Source of the DNA: a virus
Reading direction: 5' to 3' (one strand)
Virus record (IMG/VR): IMGVR_UViG_3300033141_000627
Location: 1 to 38,245 of that record
DNA length: 38,245 bases
Positions 1 through 7,287 of the stretch are shown here, piece after piece. The notes beneath the pieces were generated by a model, which saw nothing but the letters and a program-made list of their open reading frames with translations, made no database searches and was not told the DNA's origin. A program made the translations under genes and the position numbers. How positions within the stretch are numbered: position 1 is the stretch's first letter; each line of letters starts with the position of its first letter.

Positions 1-93
1 TCGGAATATTAATTGGAGTACAGACTGATTAATATTAAAATGCTATCTGGTAGTAGAGGAAGGTAATAACTTCATTCTACAGGGAAAATTACT
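1..93. repeat. 93-bp direct terminal repeat, left copy
   Basis: Bases 1-93 are identical to 38153-38245. Either the contig is circular and this is assembly overlap, or the virion DNA has a short direct terminal repeat. The repeat lies inside a structured leader RNA and contains its 9-bp hairpin (5-13 with 28-36). Confidence 0.97.
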
Positions 94-117
94 CGGGTGA
101 GGGTGATAGCAAAATAA

Positions 118-153
118 CTCCTAGGTGTTCTGTACAACAGCCTAGGGGTTTTT
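118..153 (+). terminator. Intrinsic terminator before the replication operon
   Basis: CTCCTAGG (118-125) pairs with CCTAGGGG (141-148). Inside it TGTT (126-129) pairs with AACA (136-139) around a CTGTAC loop. TTTTT follows at 149-153. This is a strong intrinsic terminator only 18 bases before the first start codon, so expression of the next genes needs readthrough, antitermination or another promoter. Confidence 0.85.
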
Positions 154-171
154 ACTTATTAATTTATAATT

Positions 172-366
172 ATGGATGAAATAGCAATCTTATTCGATAA
201 ACAGTTCAACCGTTGTGAATTGTACAAGAATGGGAAATACATCAAAGATATTCCATACGAAGAGGCTATGGGTAAGTGTGGATTAATTGAATCAGATAAT
301 TACTGTAAAGCAACTCCAGTTCTTAAGTTTGATTATGAAGAAGCAATGAAACAATTTAACAAATAA
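172..366 (+). CDS. Hypothetical protein, 64 aa
   Basis: First gene after the leader terminator, followed three bases later by the replisome organiser gene, so it heads the replication operon. The product is soluble and charged with three scattered cysteines (16, 36, 45) and no membrane segment. The AATTATG start has no Shine-Dalgarno. Function is unknown; position suggests an early accessory protein. Confidence 0.7.
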   Translation: MDEIAILFDKQFNRCELYKNGKYIKDIPYEEAMGKCGLIESDNYCKATPVLKFDYEEAMKQFNK

Positions 367-369
367 ACA

Positions 370-1038
370 ATGAGAAAATCTTTTATATTACATTTAGATA
401 GCCTATGCATACTAGATGATTTGACAGATGAACAGCGTGGGCAGTTATTCAATGCGATATATAAATTCAACGCAGGAGAAGAAATTGCGTTAACAGGAAT
501 GCTTAAGATTGCGTTCTCACCGTTTAAGAATCAGTTCATGCGAGACATTGTCAAATACGATGTATTCTGCGAGTCTCAGCGGAAAAGGAGACTTGGCAAA
601 GGCAGGAACCAAGCAGAACCAAATAAACCAAAAGAACCAACGGTTACCAAATTAACCAACGGTACCAATAGTGTTAGTGTTAATGATAGTGATAGTAATA
701 ATATAAGCGATGAATCGCCTGAGAGTGATTTTGAATTATTCTGGAATAGCTATAACAAGAAGAAGGATAGAAAGAAGTGTGAGACTGCATGGAAGAATCT
801 AACTAAGAAGAATAAGGAATATGCTTTAGCATCTGTAGAAGGATATGTACAATCAACACCTGAAGTGAAATACAGGAAGAACCCACTAACTTGGTTACAC
901 GGTGAAAGCTGGAATGACGAAGTAGCAGAAGATATTATAACACCAGAAGAAGATTATAAACGAATAGGCAAGTCATTCACGTACCAGGACTTTGTGAAGA
1001 AGCATGGAGAAGACGTGGCAATGCAAATGATACTTTAA
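370..1038 (+). CDS. Phage replisome organiser / replication initiator
   Basis: 222 aa. Residues 1-75 resemble the N-terminal domain of phage replisome organisers (FILHLDSL, LTDEQRGQLFNAI). A hydrophilic Asn/Ser/Asp-rich linker follows at about 76-120. The C-terminal part (FELFWNSYNKKKDRKKCETAW, then YRKNPLTWLHGESWND) is the motif set common in lambda-O/DnaD-type phage initiators. It probably binds the phage origin and loads the helicase encoded at 1226. The repetitive linker DNA at 640-720 (AACCAA and AGTGATAGT repeats) is a possible origin, as in lambda O, but this is inference. Confidence 0.72.
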   Translation: MRKSFILHLDSLCILDDLTDEQRGQLFNAIYKFNAGEEIALTGMLKIAFSPFKNQFMRDIVKYDVFCESQRKRRLGKGRNQAEPNKPKEPTVTKLTNGTNSVSVNDSDSNNISDESPESDFELFWNSYNKKKDRKKCETAWKNLTKKNKEYALASVEGYVQSTPEVKYRKNPLTWLHGESWNDEVAEDIITPEEDYKRIGKSFTYQDFVKKHGEDVAMQMIL

Positions 1039-1055
1039 TAATTAACTTTAAAACT

Positions 1056-1229
1056 ATGTTAAAATCTATACTAAGAAAACTATTACCTAGTGTTAAGTTT
1101 TATTGTAAACATAATTATACCACATTACATGGAAATGACAATAATCCGTTTAATGAGCAATATATATGTGAACATTGTGGAAAAGAAGCTACTAGATTTG
1201 AGAAATTTCTAAATAATGACAACAAATGA
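1056..1229 (+). CDS. Small zinc-ribbon-like protein, 57 aa
   Basis: Too short for routine gene calls but well placed: AAACTATG start, and its stop overlaps the helicase start (ATGA type, 1226-1229). The sequence has a Cys-x-His pair near residue 17 and a CEHCGKEA knuckle near 40, a likely zinc site. It is probably co-translated with the helicase. Function unknown. Confidence 0.6.
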   Translation: MLKSILRKLLPSVKFYCKHNYTTLHGNDNNPFNEQYICEHCGKEATRFEKFLNNDNK

Positions 1230-2080
1230 ATAAACTAATACAAAAACACGAAGATGTAGTACAAGAACTACACGATGATATCTATCTTGCAAAAGCACCT
1301 AACTATTTAACATGGGGCGTAAAAGAAGTGGATGATAAGTTCGGCAAGCCTGTTAAGCAAGATTTAATTGTAATGTGTGGGGAAAGTGGCTCAGGAAAAA
1401 CTAGTTATGCGTTTAACAATGCTCGTGCAATGGTTGCATCTGGACTAAAAGTATTATTCTGTACACTAGAGATGAGCAAGAAGGGACTTATGAAAAGGTT
1501 CGCACAACAGTATGCTAGATTCTCTGATGAAGATTATGAGCGTTCAAGCTATAGTCATAACCAAATGCAGAAGATTAATGAAGTTATTGAGTTCTGTGGA
1601 AACCCTAACTTTACAATTGCTGAAACAGATTATAATTCAGGTGAAGGAGTAAAGGTTGAAGATTTAATTACAGAGATTCTATTCAACTCAGAAGAAAAGA
1701 AGTTTGACTTTATATTTATTGATGCACTGCAATTCTTAAAAGGAAGTAATGTACACGCTAACGAGAAAGAAACAGTTGATGATGTGTTGAGTAAACTGCT
1801 TTCATTCGTTAATTCTTCAGACGGAGTGCCAGTATGCTTATTACATCATTTCGTAAAAGGTACTGAGGGTTCGAGAACAGGACCGCGAGGGATAAACCAA
1901 CTAATGGGAAGTGCTAAGATTGAACATAAAGCAACAAGAGTAGTCCAGATTTGGAGAGATATTATGAATGAGGATAGCGATGTAACAAAGTTTATAGTTA
2001 TGAAAGACCGATGGAATGGGAAGACTGGAATGATAGATTTACAATACAATAACGCTCAATATCGTGTTAGTACCCTATAA
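1226..2080 (+). CDS. DnaB-like replicative helicase (RecA domain only)
   Basis: 284 aa, about the size of a single DnaB C-terminal RecA domain, with no DnaB N-terminal helical domain. Walker A is GESGSGKTS (52-60), Walker B is DFIFIDA (161-167), a LLHH segment (205-208) corresponds to the DnaB sensor region, and KDRWNGKTG (260-268) matches the conserved DnaB C-terminal strand. It should unwind DNA 5' to 3' at the phage fork. It lies between the initiator and the zinc-finger primase-like protein and overlaps both neighbours by a few bases, so it is one translational unit with them. Confidence 0.88.
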   Translation: MNKLIQKHEDVVQELHDDIYLAKAPNYLTWGVKEVDDKFGKPVKQDLIVMCGESGSGKTSYAFNNARAMVASGLKVLFCTLEMSKKGLMKRFAQQYARFSDEDYERSSYSHNQMQKINEVIEFCGNPNFTIAETDYNSGEGVKVEDLITEILFNSEEKKFDFIFIDALQFLKGSNVHANEKETVDDVLSKLLSFVNSSDGVPVCLLHHFVKGTEGSRTGPRGINQLMGSAKIEHKATRVVQIWRDIMNEDSDVTKFIVMKDRWNGKTGMIDLQYNNAQYRVSTL

Positions 2081-2567
2081 GCAATTCTACGATAAATGTA
2101 ACGGCGATATGGATTTATTCATTGAGTACATAGACGAGTGGCACTGGCAGCAAGATATATTCTTAAAGAAGTTAGAGAGTAAATGGAAGTCAAGAAACAC
2201 AATGACACAATTCAAAGCCTTTCAGATATTCCAAGAAGACATGCCAAAGTACATACGATACAAAGAATACTACGAACCTGAAACAGATATAAGACAACTA
2301 AAGCAATGGTTAAACATGGATAACACCGACACCTTGAAAGCAAAAGAGGTAACAATGCAGGAGATAATAGACAGAGAAGGAATAAAGAACTACCGCAGAA
2401 GAGCAGCTTGCCCATTATGTGAAAGTGGAAACGACACAACCTTAAGCTTCAAAGATAAAGTATTTTGTTGTTTCAAGTGTGGCGAGAAAGGAGATACAAT
2501 AACATTCGTACAGAAACTACATAATCTGAACTTCAAAGAATCAATCAATTACTTAACATCAAACTAA
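2064..2567 (+). CDS. Zinc-finger primase-like protein
   Basis: 167 aa, read from GTG at 2064 inside the helicase end; ATG at 2109 is an alternative start. The C-terminal third has CPLC and, about 15 residues on, CFKCGEKGD, a Cys4 knuckle like the DNA-recognition ribbon of DnaG/CHC2 primases, followed by FVQKLHNLNFKESINYL, also typical after that ribbon. No TOPRIM catalytic domain is present, so it may recognise template and recruit the host primase, or act as a helicase partner. The N-terminal half is not recognised. Confidence 0.72.
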   Translation: MLVPYKQFYDKCNGDMDLFIEYIDEWHWQQDIFLKKLESKWKSRNTMTQFKAFQIFQEDMPKYIRYKEYYEPETDIRQLKQWLNMDNTDTLKAKEVTMQEIIDREGIKNYRRRAACPLCESGNDTTLSFKDKVFCCFKCGEKGDTITFVQKLHNLNFKESINYLTSN

Positions 2568-2722
2568 TGAATAAATACAAATGCCAATTAGGAAGCCGTG
2601 AAGAAGTAATAACAGCGAGCACTGAACGCAATGCCAAGATTCGGTTTGAGCATTACACAGGAATGTACTCTAATTCAGTTACAGCTAAGCTAATTGAAGA
2701 CGAAGAAGAAACACAATATTAA
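2567..2722 (+). CDS. Hypothetical protein, 51 aa
   Basis: Starts in the TAATG overlap with the primase-like gene. MNKYKCQLGSREEVITAS suggests a short beta-strand-rich protein with an acidic end (EDEEETQY). No family recognised. It is the last gene of the tightly overlapping replication operon. Confidence 0.55.
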   Translation: MNKYKCQLGSREEVITASTERNAKIRFEHYTGMYSNSVTAKLIEDEEETQY

Positions 2723-2743
2723 TAATTAATTAAAAACAATATT

Positions 2744-3310
2744 ATGAAGAAATACAATGTAATTTACGCTGATCCTGCTTGGAAATATGGAAGTAAAAGC
2801 GCTATAAATAATAGTAATGGAAAAGAAATAAAGAAATTATCAGAGCATTATAATACAATGACAACACAAGAAATTAAGGATTTACCTGTAAAAGATATTA
2901 TAGCAGAAGATTGTGCTTGTTTCTTATGGGTAACTGATAGTCATTTAAAAGAAGGTATTGAAGTGTTAGAGGCTTGGGGGTTTAAGTATAAAACAATAGC
3001 GTTTAACTGGATTAAAAAAACAAATAAGGGAAATACATTTAAAAACGTGGCACCTTGGACATTAAAGAGTTCAGAGATTTGTTTATTCGGAACGAAAGGA
3101 GCAATGACTAAGTATAAGAAAGCAAACAATATAGAACAGCTTATTGAAGCAGAGCGAACAAAACACAGCAAAAAGCCAGAAGAAGCAATTAAAAGAATAG
3201 AAAAATTGTTTGGAGAAATTCCAAGGCTTGAAATGTTTTGTAGATTCCCTAGAGAAAATTGGGACGTATGGGGGAATGAAGTAGAAAATTCAATTATTTT
3301 AATAAAATAA
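2744..3310 (+). CDS. MT-A70 family adenine DNA methyltransferase
   Basis: 188 aa, full length for compact phage MT-A70 enzymes. The catalytic motif is DPAW at 10-13 (usually DPPW), preceded by VIYA. Other family marks are CACFLWVTDSHL, GFKYKTIAFNWIK, a SSEICLFGTKG strand and MFCRFPRENWDVWGNE at the C-terminus. It should transfer a methyl group from SAM to adenine N6, probably marking phage DNA against restriction. No paired endonuclease is adjacent, so it is an orphan methylase. The P-to-A change in DPPW is the one oddity. Confidence 0.88.
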   Translation: MKKYNVIYADPAWKYGSKSAINNSNGKEIKKLSEHYNTMTTQEIKDLPVKDIIAEDCACFLWVTDSHLKEGIEVLEAWGFKYKTIAFNWIKKTNKGNTFKNVAPWTLKSSEICLFGTKGAMTKYKKANNIEQLIEAERTKHSKKPEEAIKRIEKLFGEIPRLEMFCRFPRENWDVWGNEVENSIILIK

Positions 3311-3315
3311 CAACT

Positions 3316-3906
3316 ATGAAAATATGCAAAACATGTAATAATTTAAAGAATATTAATCTGTTCTTTAATTGTATTAATAATAAACATGGGAAAAGTATGT
3401 CATGTAAGGAGTGTGATACAAGCAAATCAACGATATATAAGCGAACAATAAATGGATTAATAGGCAAGATTTATCAATCACAAAAATATGCATCTAAGAA
3501 TAGATTTGACAATCCTCCGTCTTATACAAGAGAAGAACTAATAGAATGGGTTGTATCACAGGATTGTTTTGAAGAATTGTACAATAACTGGATTGAGTCT
3601 GATTATGATAAAATGCTTATACCTTCCATTGATAGAATTGATGACTACAAAGGATATTCCTTTGATAATATTCAGTTAATTACCTGGAAAGATAATAATA
3701 AGAAAGGGTGGCTAGATAGAAAGAATGGAATTAACAATAAGCATAACAAGGCAGTATTACAATATACATTAGATGGTAAATTTGTAAAAGAATATCATTC
3801 AACAATGGAGGCAGAAAGAAATATGAACATAGCGCATGAAAATATTTCTAAAAATTGTAATTTAAAGATAAAATCATGTGGAGGATATATTTGGAAATAT
3901 AAATAA
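3316..3906 (+). CDS. HNH homing endonuclease with NUMOD1-like tail
   Basis: 196 aa. An N-terminal zinc finger (KTCNN, then CKECD) is followed by an HNH-type core (PSIDRIDDYKGYSFDNIQLI, then WKDNN) at about 96-125. The C-terminal AVLQYTLDGKFVKEYHSTMEA, then SCGGYIWKYK, matches the NUMOD1 DNA-binding module. Likely a free-standing mobile endonuclease inserted between methylase and VRR-NUC. Its codons (AAT, ATA, AGA) are more AT-rich than the structural genes, which fits recent arrival. Confidence 0.85.
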   Translation: MKICKTCNNLKNINLFFNCINNKHGKSMSCKECDTSKSTIYKRTINGLIGKIYQSQKYASKNRFDNPPSYTREELIEWVVSQDCFEELYNNWIESDYDKMLIPSIDRIDDYKGYSFDNIQLITWKDNNKKGWLDRKNGINNKHNKAVLQYTLDGKFVKEYHSTMEAERNMNIAHENISKNCNLKIKSCGGYIWKYK

Positions 3907-3915
3907 TTTAAAACT

Positions 3916-4365
3916 ATGAGCATCTTAAACATACACAAGTACCCTAAAAACATTCATAAATGGGTTCTAACGCAACAGGAGAAAAAAACAGAAGCTTACG
4001 AGCAAATGGTTTTAATCGAGTACATAGAGGACAATAATTTAAAGTTCACTTCTATACCTAATTCTACTTTCACTACAAGTTGGCAACAAAAGGCTAAAAA
4101 TAAAGCTACTGGCGTAAGAGCTGGACTACCTGACCTGTTAGTACTAGTTGAAACAGAGACACATGGTAAATGCACAGTATTCATTGAACTAAAGAAAGCT
4201 AAGAAAGTATTAAAGAACGGAAAGCTTAGTTCTTCTAATTCACAAATATCTGACACACAGGCTTCATGGATTGAGGCACTAATGGAATGTGCTAATACAG
4301 ATGCACAAGTATGTTACGGAGCAGAAGAGGCAATAGCGTATATAGAAGAAATACAAAACAGTTAA
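3916..4365 (+). CDS. VRR-NUC domain nuclease
   Basis: 149 aa. The order GVRAGLPDLLVL, then FIELKKAKK, then SDTQASWIEAL and VCYGAEEAIAYI is the VRR-NUC fold of the PD-(D/E)XK superfamily, with Asp in GLPD and E-x-K in IELKK as catalytic residues. Phage forms are thought to act as structure-specific nucleases or Holliday-junction resolvases during recombination and packaging. It lies upstream of the ERF recombination genes, consistent with that role. Confidence 0.85.
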   Translation: MSILNIHKYPKNIHKWVLTQQEKKTEAYEQMVLIEYIEDNNLKFTSIPNSTFTTSWQQKAKNKATGVRAGLPDLLVLVETETHGKCTVFIELKKAKKVLKNGKLSSSNSQISDTQASWIEALMECANTDAQVCYGAEEAIAYIEEIQNS

Positions 4366-4379
4366 TTAACAAATAAATT

Positions 4380-4619
4380 ATGGATAAAGTTTGTACTAAG
4401 TGCGGTGTAAGTAAAGACTTGAGTGAGTTTTATAATCTTAAGCGTAGTCGTGATGGTAAACAATGGTGGTGCAAAGAATGTTGTGCATTGTATAACAAAG
4501 AGCATCAAGTTAATGCGTATGAGTTTATAGATATGTCTGTGATAAAATATAAACATGATAAATGGCATAAAGAAAACAAGGAAAGACTAAAGAAAGAGAG
4601 AGATTTAAAGAAAACTTAA
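4380..4619 (+). CDS. Zinc-finger protein, HNH-associated type
   Basis: 79 aa. CTKCGVSKDLSEFY and, after about 18 residues, WCKECCALYN form a Cys4 zinc ribbon like those at the N-terminus of HNH nucleases, followed by a basic KEN/KER tail. There is no HNH core, so it may be a truncated HNH remnant or a stand-alone DNA-binding protein. It is the last gene before the promoter at 4628. Confidence 0.6.
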   Translation: MDKVCTKCGVSKDLSEFYNLKRSRDGKQWWCKECCALYNKEHQVNAYEFIDMSVIKYKHDKWHKENKERLKKERDLKKT

Positions 4620-4627
4620 AAATCCCC

Positions 4628-4656
4628 TTGCGTATTAATCTATAATAATCTATAGT
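4628..4656 (+). promoter_or_regulatory. Early promoter copy 1
   Basis: TTGCGT (4628-4633), 17-bp spacer, TATAGT (4651-4656). The spacer ATTAATCTATAATAATC is almost the same as in copies at 7642, 11267 and 35806, so this is a repeated regulatory sequence. It would drive the small genes and the ERF block from 4687. Confidence 0.7.
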
Positions 4657-4686
4657 AGTTATACATACAAATTAACATATTAAATT

Positions 4687-4842
4687 ATGAAAAACGAACA
4701 AGTAAAAGTTGATGTTGGAGTTGTAAGGAATGCTATTAATCTTCTTGATAATTATATTGATGAAATTCCTGAGGAATCACAAGGAACCCTATATTCAACA
4801 ATTGAATTTTTAGAACAAGCACTAAAGAATAATAACAACTAA
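4687..4842 (+). CDS. Hypothetical protein, 51 aa
   Basis: First gene after the early promoter at 4628. Acidic, predicted mostly helical (VVRNAINLLDNYIDEIPEES, then TIEFLEQALKN), no metal or membrane motif. Probably a small early protein, perhaps a host-takeover factor; function unknown. Confidence 0.6.
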   Translation: MKNEQVKVDVGVVRNAINLLDNYIDEIPEESQGTLYSTIEFLEQALKNNNN

Positions 4843-4853
4843 CCAACACTACT

Positions 4854-5063
4854 ATGAACAACGTACAACAAATTATAGAAAAGAAAGGAGAGCGAAGTTG
4901 TCAAATAAACTTTGCACGACAAGACGAGATGTTATTTGCACAGTTCTTGCTAGATAAGGACTTAGTGACGGATGAACAACTTGCAGCTTATGCAGAAGCT
5001 TACAGTGAAGGATACCGTGATTTTATTATCTGGGAACATGAAAACGAATTACTTAATAACTAA
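4854..5063 (+). CDS. Hypothetical protein, 69 aa
   Basis: AACACTACTATG start, 11 bases after the previous stop. Acidic helical protein (EQLAAYAEAYSEGYRDFIIW) without recognised motifs. Same transcription unit as the ERF gene. Confidence 0.6.
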   Translation: MNNVQQIIEKKGERSCQINFARQDEMLFAQFLLDKDLVTDEQLAAYAEAYSEGYRDFIIWEHENELLNN

Positions 5064-5069
5064 AACACC

Positions 5070-5168
5070 ATGTCAGACTTAATACAAACAATACAAGACA
5101 CATTTGGCTGTTCTAAGAAAGCAGCAGAGAAGAAAGCGCAAGAATATTTAGATCACTTAAATAAATAA
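5070..5168 (+). CDS. Very small protein, 32 aa
   Basis: Short ORF between two solid genes, with 6-base and 1-base gaps, so real coding is plausible. MSDLIQTIQDTFGCSKKAAEKKAQEYLDHLNK reads as a UBA-like three-helix fragment. Function unknown. Confidence 0.45.
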   Translation: MSDLIQTIQDTFGCSKKAAEKKAQEYLDHLNK

Positions 5169-5169
5169 A

Positions 5170-5706
5170 ATGAAAGAATTATACACAAAGCTAGCTAAGA
5201 TCCAAGGGCTAGGAGTAAAGAAGAATGCAGATAATCCATTCTTTAAATCTAAATATCAGAATCTTGATGAGATTGTAAAGACACTTAATCCATTACTACA
5301 CGAACATGGTTTACTAGTGTTTCATCAATCTATCGGAAGGACTATTTATACAAAGGTGATTGAAGTAGAAACACAGCAGTCTATTGAAAGTCAGTTTGAT
5401 ATTCCTGATCTAAATGATATTCAGAAGTTAGGAGGAGCAATTACTTACGCTAAGCGATATAATCTTGGTCAGCTATTCAACATTGTAACAGATGAAGATG
5501 ACGACGGCAATACTTCTGCAAAGGCTAAATCAGAAGATGATGATAAGGAGTGGTACACAGAGGAACAATATGAAGTACTAATAGCAAGTGGTAAGCTTAC
5601 TAAGGAATACACAGCTAAACAAGTAGTTACACGACTGAGAGAGAAGTATAAGGTGGCTAAGAAGTGGGAGGCGCAATTTGAGAAACATATTAATTCATTA
5701 AAATAA
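5170..5706 (+). CDS. erf: ERF-family single-strand annealing recombinase
   Basis: 178 aa. The pattern YTKLAKIQGLGVKKNADNPF, then FKSKYQNLDEIVKTLNPLL, KLGGAITYAKRYNLGQLFNI and DEDDDGN is diagnostic of the ERF superfamily (P22 Erf-like). It anneals complementary single strands for phage recombination and repair and often works with an SSB. The C-terminal 60 residues are a basic helical region. The candidate SSB and NinB-like genes follow directly, making a complete recombination block. Confidence 0.9.
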   Translation: MKELYTKLAKIQGLGVKKNADNPFFKSKYQNLDEIVKTLNPLLHEHGLLVFHQSIGRTIYTKVIEVETQQSIESQFDIPDLNDIQKLGGAITYAKRYNLGQLFNIVTDEDDDGNTSAKAKSEDDDKEWYTEEQYEVLIASGKLTKEYTAKQVVTRLREKYKVAKKWEAQFEKHINSLK

Positions 5707-5712
5707 CACAAT

Positions 5713-5859
5713 ATGAACAAAAAACATAAGTCTGATTTATGGGCTGAGTGCTGGATTGCAGTAGCTGCGTCAGATAATTGCTCTCGATTAAGAGCCCCAA
5801 CTGAATATGCAGACGAAATGATTAAACAGTATGATGATAGATTTAAAATTGAAGAATAA
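5713..5859 (+). CDS. Hypothetical protein, 48 aa
   Basis: Small ORF seven bases after the ERF gene. MNKKHKSDLWAECWIAVAAS and later TEYADEMIKQYDDRF match the general shape of short phage proteins found next to recombination genes. Two cysteines; no membrane segment. Function unknown. Confidence 0.5.
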   Translation: MNKKHKSDLWAECWIAVAASDNCSRLRAPTEYADEMIKQYDDRFKIEE

Positions 5860-5883
5860 TAATAATTAATTAAAACAATAACT

Positions 5884-6147
5884 ATGGCACAAGAAACTAA
5901 ATTTGTAGATGGACTTTTCTACAACGAACCACGAGAAGGCGCACCTGATTTTGTTCTAGCTTCTCTAAGTATCGATAAGATTAAGTTCGGAGAATGGCTG
6001 CTACAGCAAGAAGTAGATGCTAAAGGATATGTAAAAGTAGATGTGCTACGATCTAAGGCTGGTAAGGCATACTTAAAGTTAAATGACTTTAAGCCTAAAG
6101 CACAGTCTAGTTCACCAAGTACAGATGCTTCAGACCTTCCTATTTAA
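5884..6147 (+). CDS. Candidate ssDNA-binding protein
   Basis: 87 aa. The body is beta-rich (YVKVDVLRSKAGKAYLKLND) and the end is a Ser/Pro/Gln-poor linker ending DASDLPI, which resembles the acidic protein-docking tip of bacterial SSBs (DDDIPF). The gene lies between ERF and NinB-like genes and overlaps the latter by one base (TAATG). Function is inferred from tail and context, not from a full OB-fold match. Confidence 0.5.
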   Translation: MAQETKFVDGLFYNEPREGAPDFVLASLSIDKIKFGEWLLQQEVDAKGYVKVDVLRSKAGKAYLKLNDFKPKAQSSSPSTDASDLPI

Positions 6148-6569
6148 TGAAAGTACACGCAGAACTAAAGAACGGCGCACTAGAGCTAGACAGAATACTA
6201 TTCGCTCAACTCCTAAAAGAAATGGAAGATGGTAAAGTAGAGGTGAGTGTGAAGAAGTGGAAGAGTACAAGAAGCCTTAATCAAAACAGATATTATCACG
6301 GCTGCGTTACACCTACACTAGCAGAGCATTGTAAAGTTAGTGTAGAGATGATGCACGATATTCTAAGGTATAAGTTCTTAAAGCAAGAACTGCCACCAGA
6401 AGCAGAACAGCTATCAGAGTTTGCAGAGATCCAAAACTTCGCTTCAGTTAAAAGCACGACTAAGCTAAACACTAGAGAGTTTGAGGAATACATGGAGAAC
6501 TGTAGACGCTGGGCAGCGACACTAGGCTGCGATGTAAAAGAGCCAAATGAGAGTGAATACGCATACTGA
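6147..6569 (+). CDS. NinB-like recombination protein
   Basis: 140 aa, close to lambda NinB length. KSTRSLNQNRYYHGCVTPTL at about 39-58 is the family signature, followed by a helical HDILRYKFL region and CRRWAATLGCDVKEP near the C-terminus. NinB (Orf) binds ssDNA and helps load recombinases in lambda. The stop codon (6567-6569) overlaps the first base of RNA element A. Confidence 0.72.
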   Translation: MKVHAELKNGALELDRILFAQLLKEMEDGKVEVSVKKWKSTRSLNQNRYYHGCVTPTLAEHCKVSVEMMHDILRYKFLKQELPPEAEQLSEFAEIQNFASVKSTTKLNTREFEEYMENCRRWAATLGCDVKEPNESEYAY

Positions 6570-6677
6570 TTGTTCTTCTGAATGTGGGCTGTAACAAAGT
6601 ACTTACAGTTACCCGGTGGATTGCTGTTTAAATGCTCTGGACTTTTCACCCAGTGCAGCCTACTAAAGAAGAATAAT
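6569..6677 (+). ncRNA. RNA element A (long closing-stem family)
   Basis: Non-coding. The 5' arm 6569-6591 (ATTGTTCTTCTGAATGTGGG then CTG) pairs with the 3' arm 6656-6677 (CAGCC TACTAAAGAAGAATAAT) with a few mismatches and GU pairs. The same 5' sequence starts elements C (7364) and D (15171), so it is a small family member. The interior has a GTAA/TTAC hairpin near 6590-6606 and a CTGG/CCAG hairpin near 6637-6653. It has no tRNA-like domain. Confidence 0.55.
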
Positions 6678-6681
6678 TAGC

Positions 6682-6715
6682 TTGCAACTTATAAAACAAT
6701 ACTATAGATTATAAT
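6682..6715 (+). promoter_or_regulatory. Possible promoter before the HTH gene
   Basis: TTGCAA at 6682-6687 and TAGATT at 6705-6710 are 17 bp apart; a better TATAAT lies at 6710-6715 but too far from that -35. The TTGCAA/AT element resembles the repeated early promoters. Weak but plausible for the gene at 6738. Confidence 0.35.
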
Positions 6716-6737
6716 AGAATAATAACTAATACATAAA

Positions 6738-6947
6738 ATGAAAGAAACATACACAGTAAAAAACGTAGCAGATAGATTTAACCGATCAGTGCAAACTGTT
6801 CGTATATGGATAAAGAAAGGATCGTTCGGAAAAGAGAACGAAGGCTGGAAGTATTCAGTGCCTGCAGGAATGGTAAACACAGGGAACATGCACATTATCA
6901 TCAAAGCAGAACAAGTAGATAAGATGGCAGAAGGAATGACCTTTTAA
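6738..6947 (+). CDS. Small MerR/excisionase-type HTH protein
   Basis: 69 aa. YTVKNVADRFNRSVQTVRIW followed by IKKGSFG and WKYSVPA is a winged helix-turn-helix of the Xis/MerR type, and the remainder is too short for an effector domain. With no integrase in the window, it is more likely a transcription regulator than an excisionase. It separates RNA element A from the large RNA cluster and might regulate it. Confidence 0.7.
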   Translation: MKETYTVKNVADRFNRSVQTVRIWIKKGSFGKENEGWKYSVPAGMVNTGNMHIIIKAEQVDKMAEGMTF

Positions 6948-6970
6948 TCTTCGACTGAATAGTCGCTAAA

Positions 6971-7190
6971 CTATGGGAGTGTAAGTTGGGTTTTATTTTT
7001 GTGGTGGATTTATACCCGAGCAGCCTTGCACTTTCTAGTATGGGAAGTAGGGGCATAAAAGCGGGTTCGATTCCGGCTATTCCCTCTAACATGTTAGGCA
7101 ACCTCTCACGCCTATTAACAATGCGCACCCCGAGAGGTCCTCTAAAATCAAAAGTCTATATCGGCTTGTAGCGAAATGATATAGGCTGAA
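6971..7190 (+). ncRNA. Structured RNA region B with T-arm-like hairpin
   Basis: No convincing ORF. Helices: 6975-6985 with 7025-7035 (11 bp, three GU), enclosing GGGT/ACCC (6988/7014); GGGAAGTAG (7042-7050) with CTATTCCC (7077-7084), enclosing GCGGG TTCGATT CCGGC, which looks like a tRNA T-arm with one G-G mismatch; CTAAC/GTTAG palindrome (7086-7097); CCTCTC/GAGAGG (7102/7132); and a 10-bp stem 7153-7162 with 7178-7187. The spacing does not give a standard tRNA. It is either a degenerate tRNA plus hairpins or a distinct structured RNA. Confidence 0.5.
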
Positions 7191-7210
7191 AAGATTGTTC
7201 TTTTAAATAT

Positions 7211-7284
7211 CGGGGATTAATTCAGTGGCAGACGGCGCGGCTTGGATCTGTGAAGCGCAAGTTCGATTCTTGCATCCCCGACCA
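7211..7284 (+). tRNA. tRNA-Pro (anticodon UGG)
   Basis: Acceptor CGGGGAT (7211-7217) pairs with ATCCCCG (7274-7280), A73 then encoded CCA. C1:G72 is the mark of bacterial tRNA-Pro. The T-arm is GCAAG TTCGATT CTTGC, and the anticodon arm is CGCGG CTTGGAT CTGTG with anticodon TGG. The D stem is weak (ATTC with GACG, two pairs). It reads CCA, the commonest proline codon in these genes. Confidence 0.85.
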
Positions 7285-7287
7285 TAA

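Larger units (their letters stand above)
1..153 (+). ncRNA. Structured leader RNA at the genome junction (3' part)
   Basis: When the ends are joined, transcription from the promoter at 38064-38092 would start near 38099 and run about 207 nt to the terminator at 118-153. No ORF fits. Visible helices are 38104-38110 with 38134-38140 (7 bp), 5-13 with 28-36 (9 bp perfect, 14-nt loop), and a weaker pairing of the AGAGGAAG and CTTCATTCT segments near 54-80. It lies just before the replication operon. It could be a free small RNA or an attenuated or antiterminated leader. I do not recognise a known family. Confidence 0.55.

Noticed and set aside
7042-7084. A full tRNA in region B based on GCGGG TTCGATT CCGGC
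   Set aside because: The T-arm has a mismatch and D, anticodon and acceptor arms cannot be placed with normal spacing; I record it only as T-arm-like.
6986-7171. ORF of 61 aa over RNA region B
   Set aside because: The DNA is full of complementary stems and a T-arm-like hairpin, and the peptide has no recognisable features, so RNA is the better explanation.
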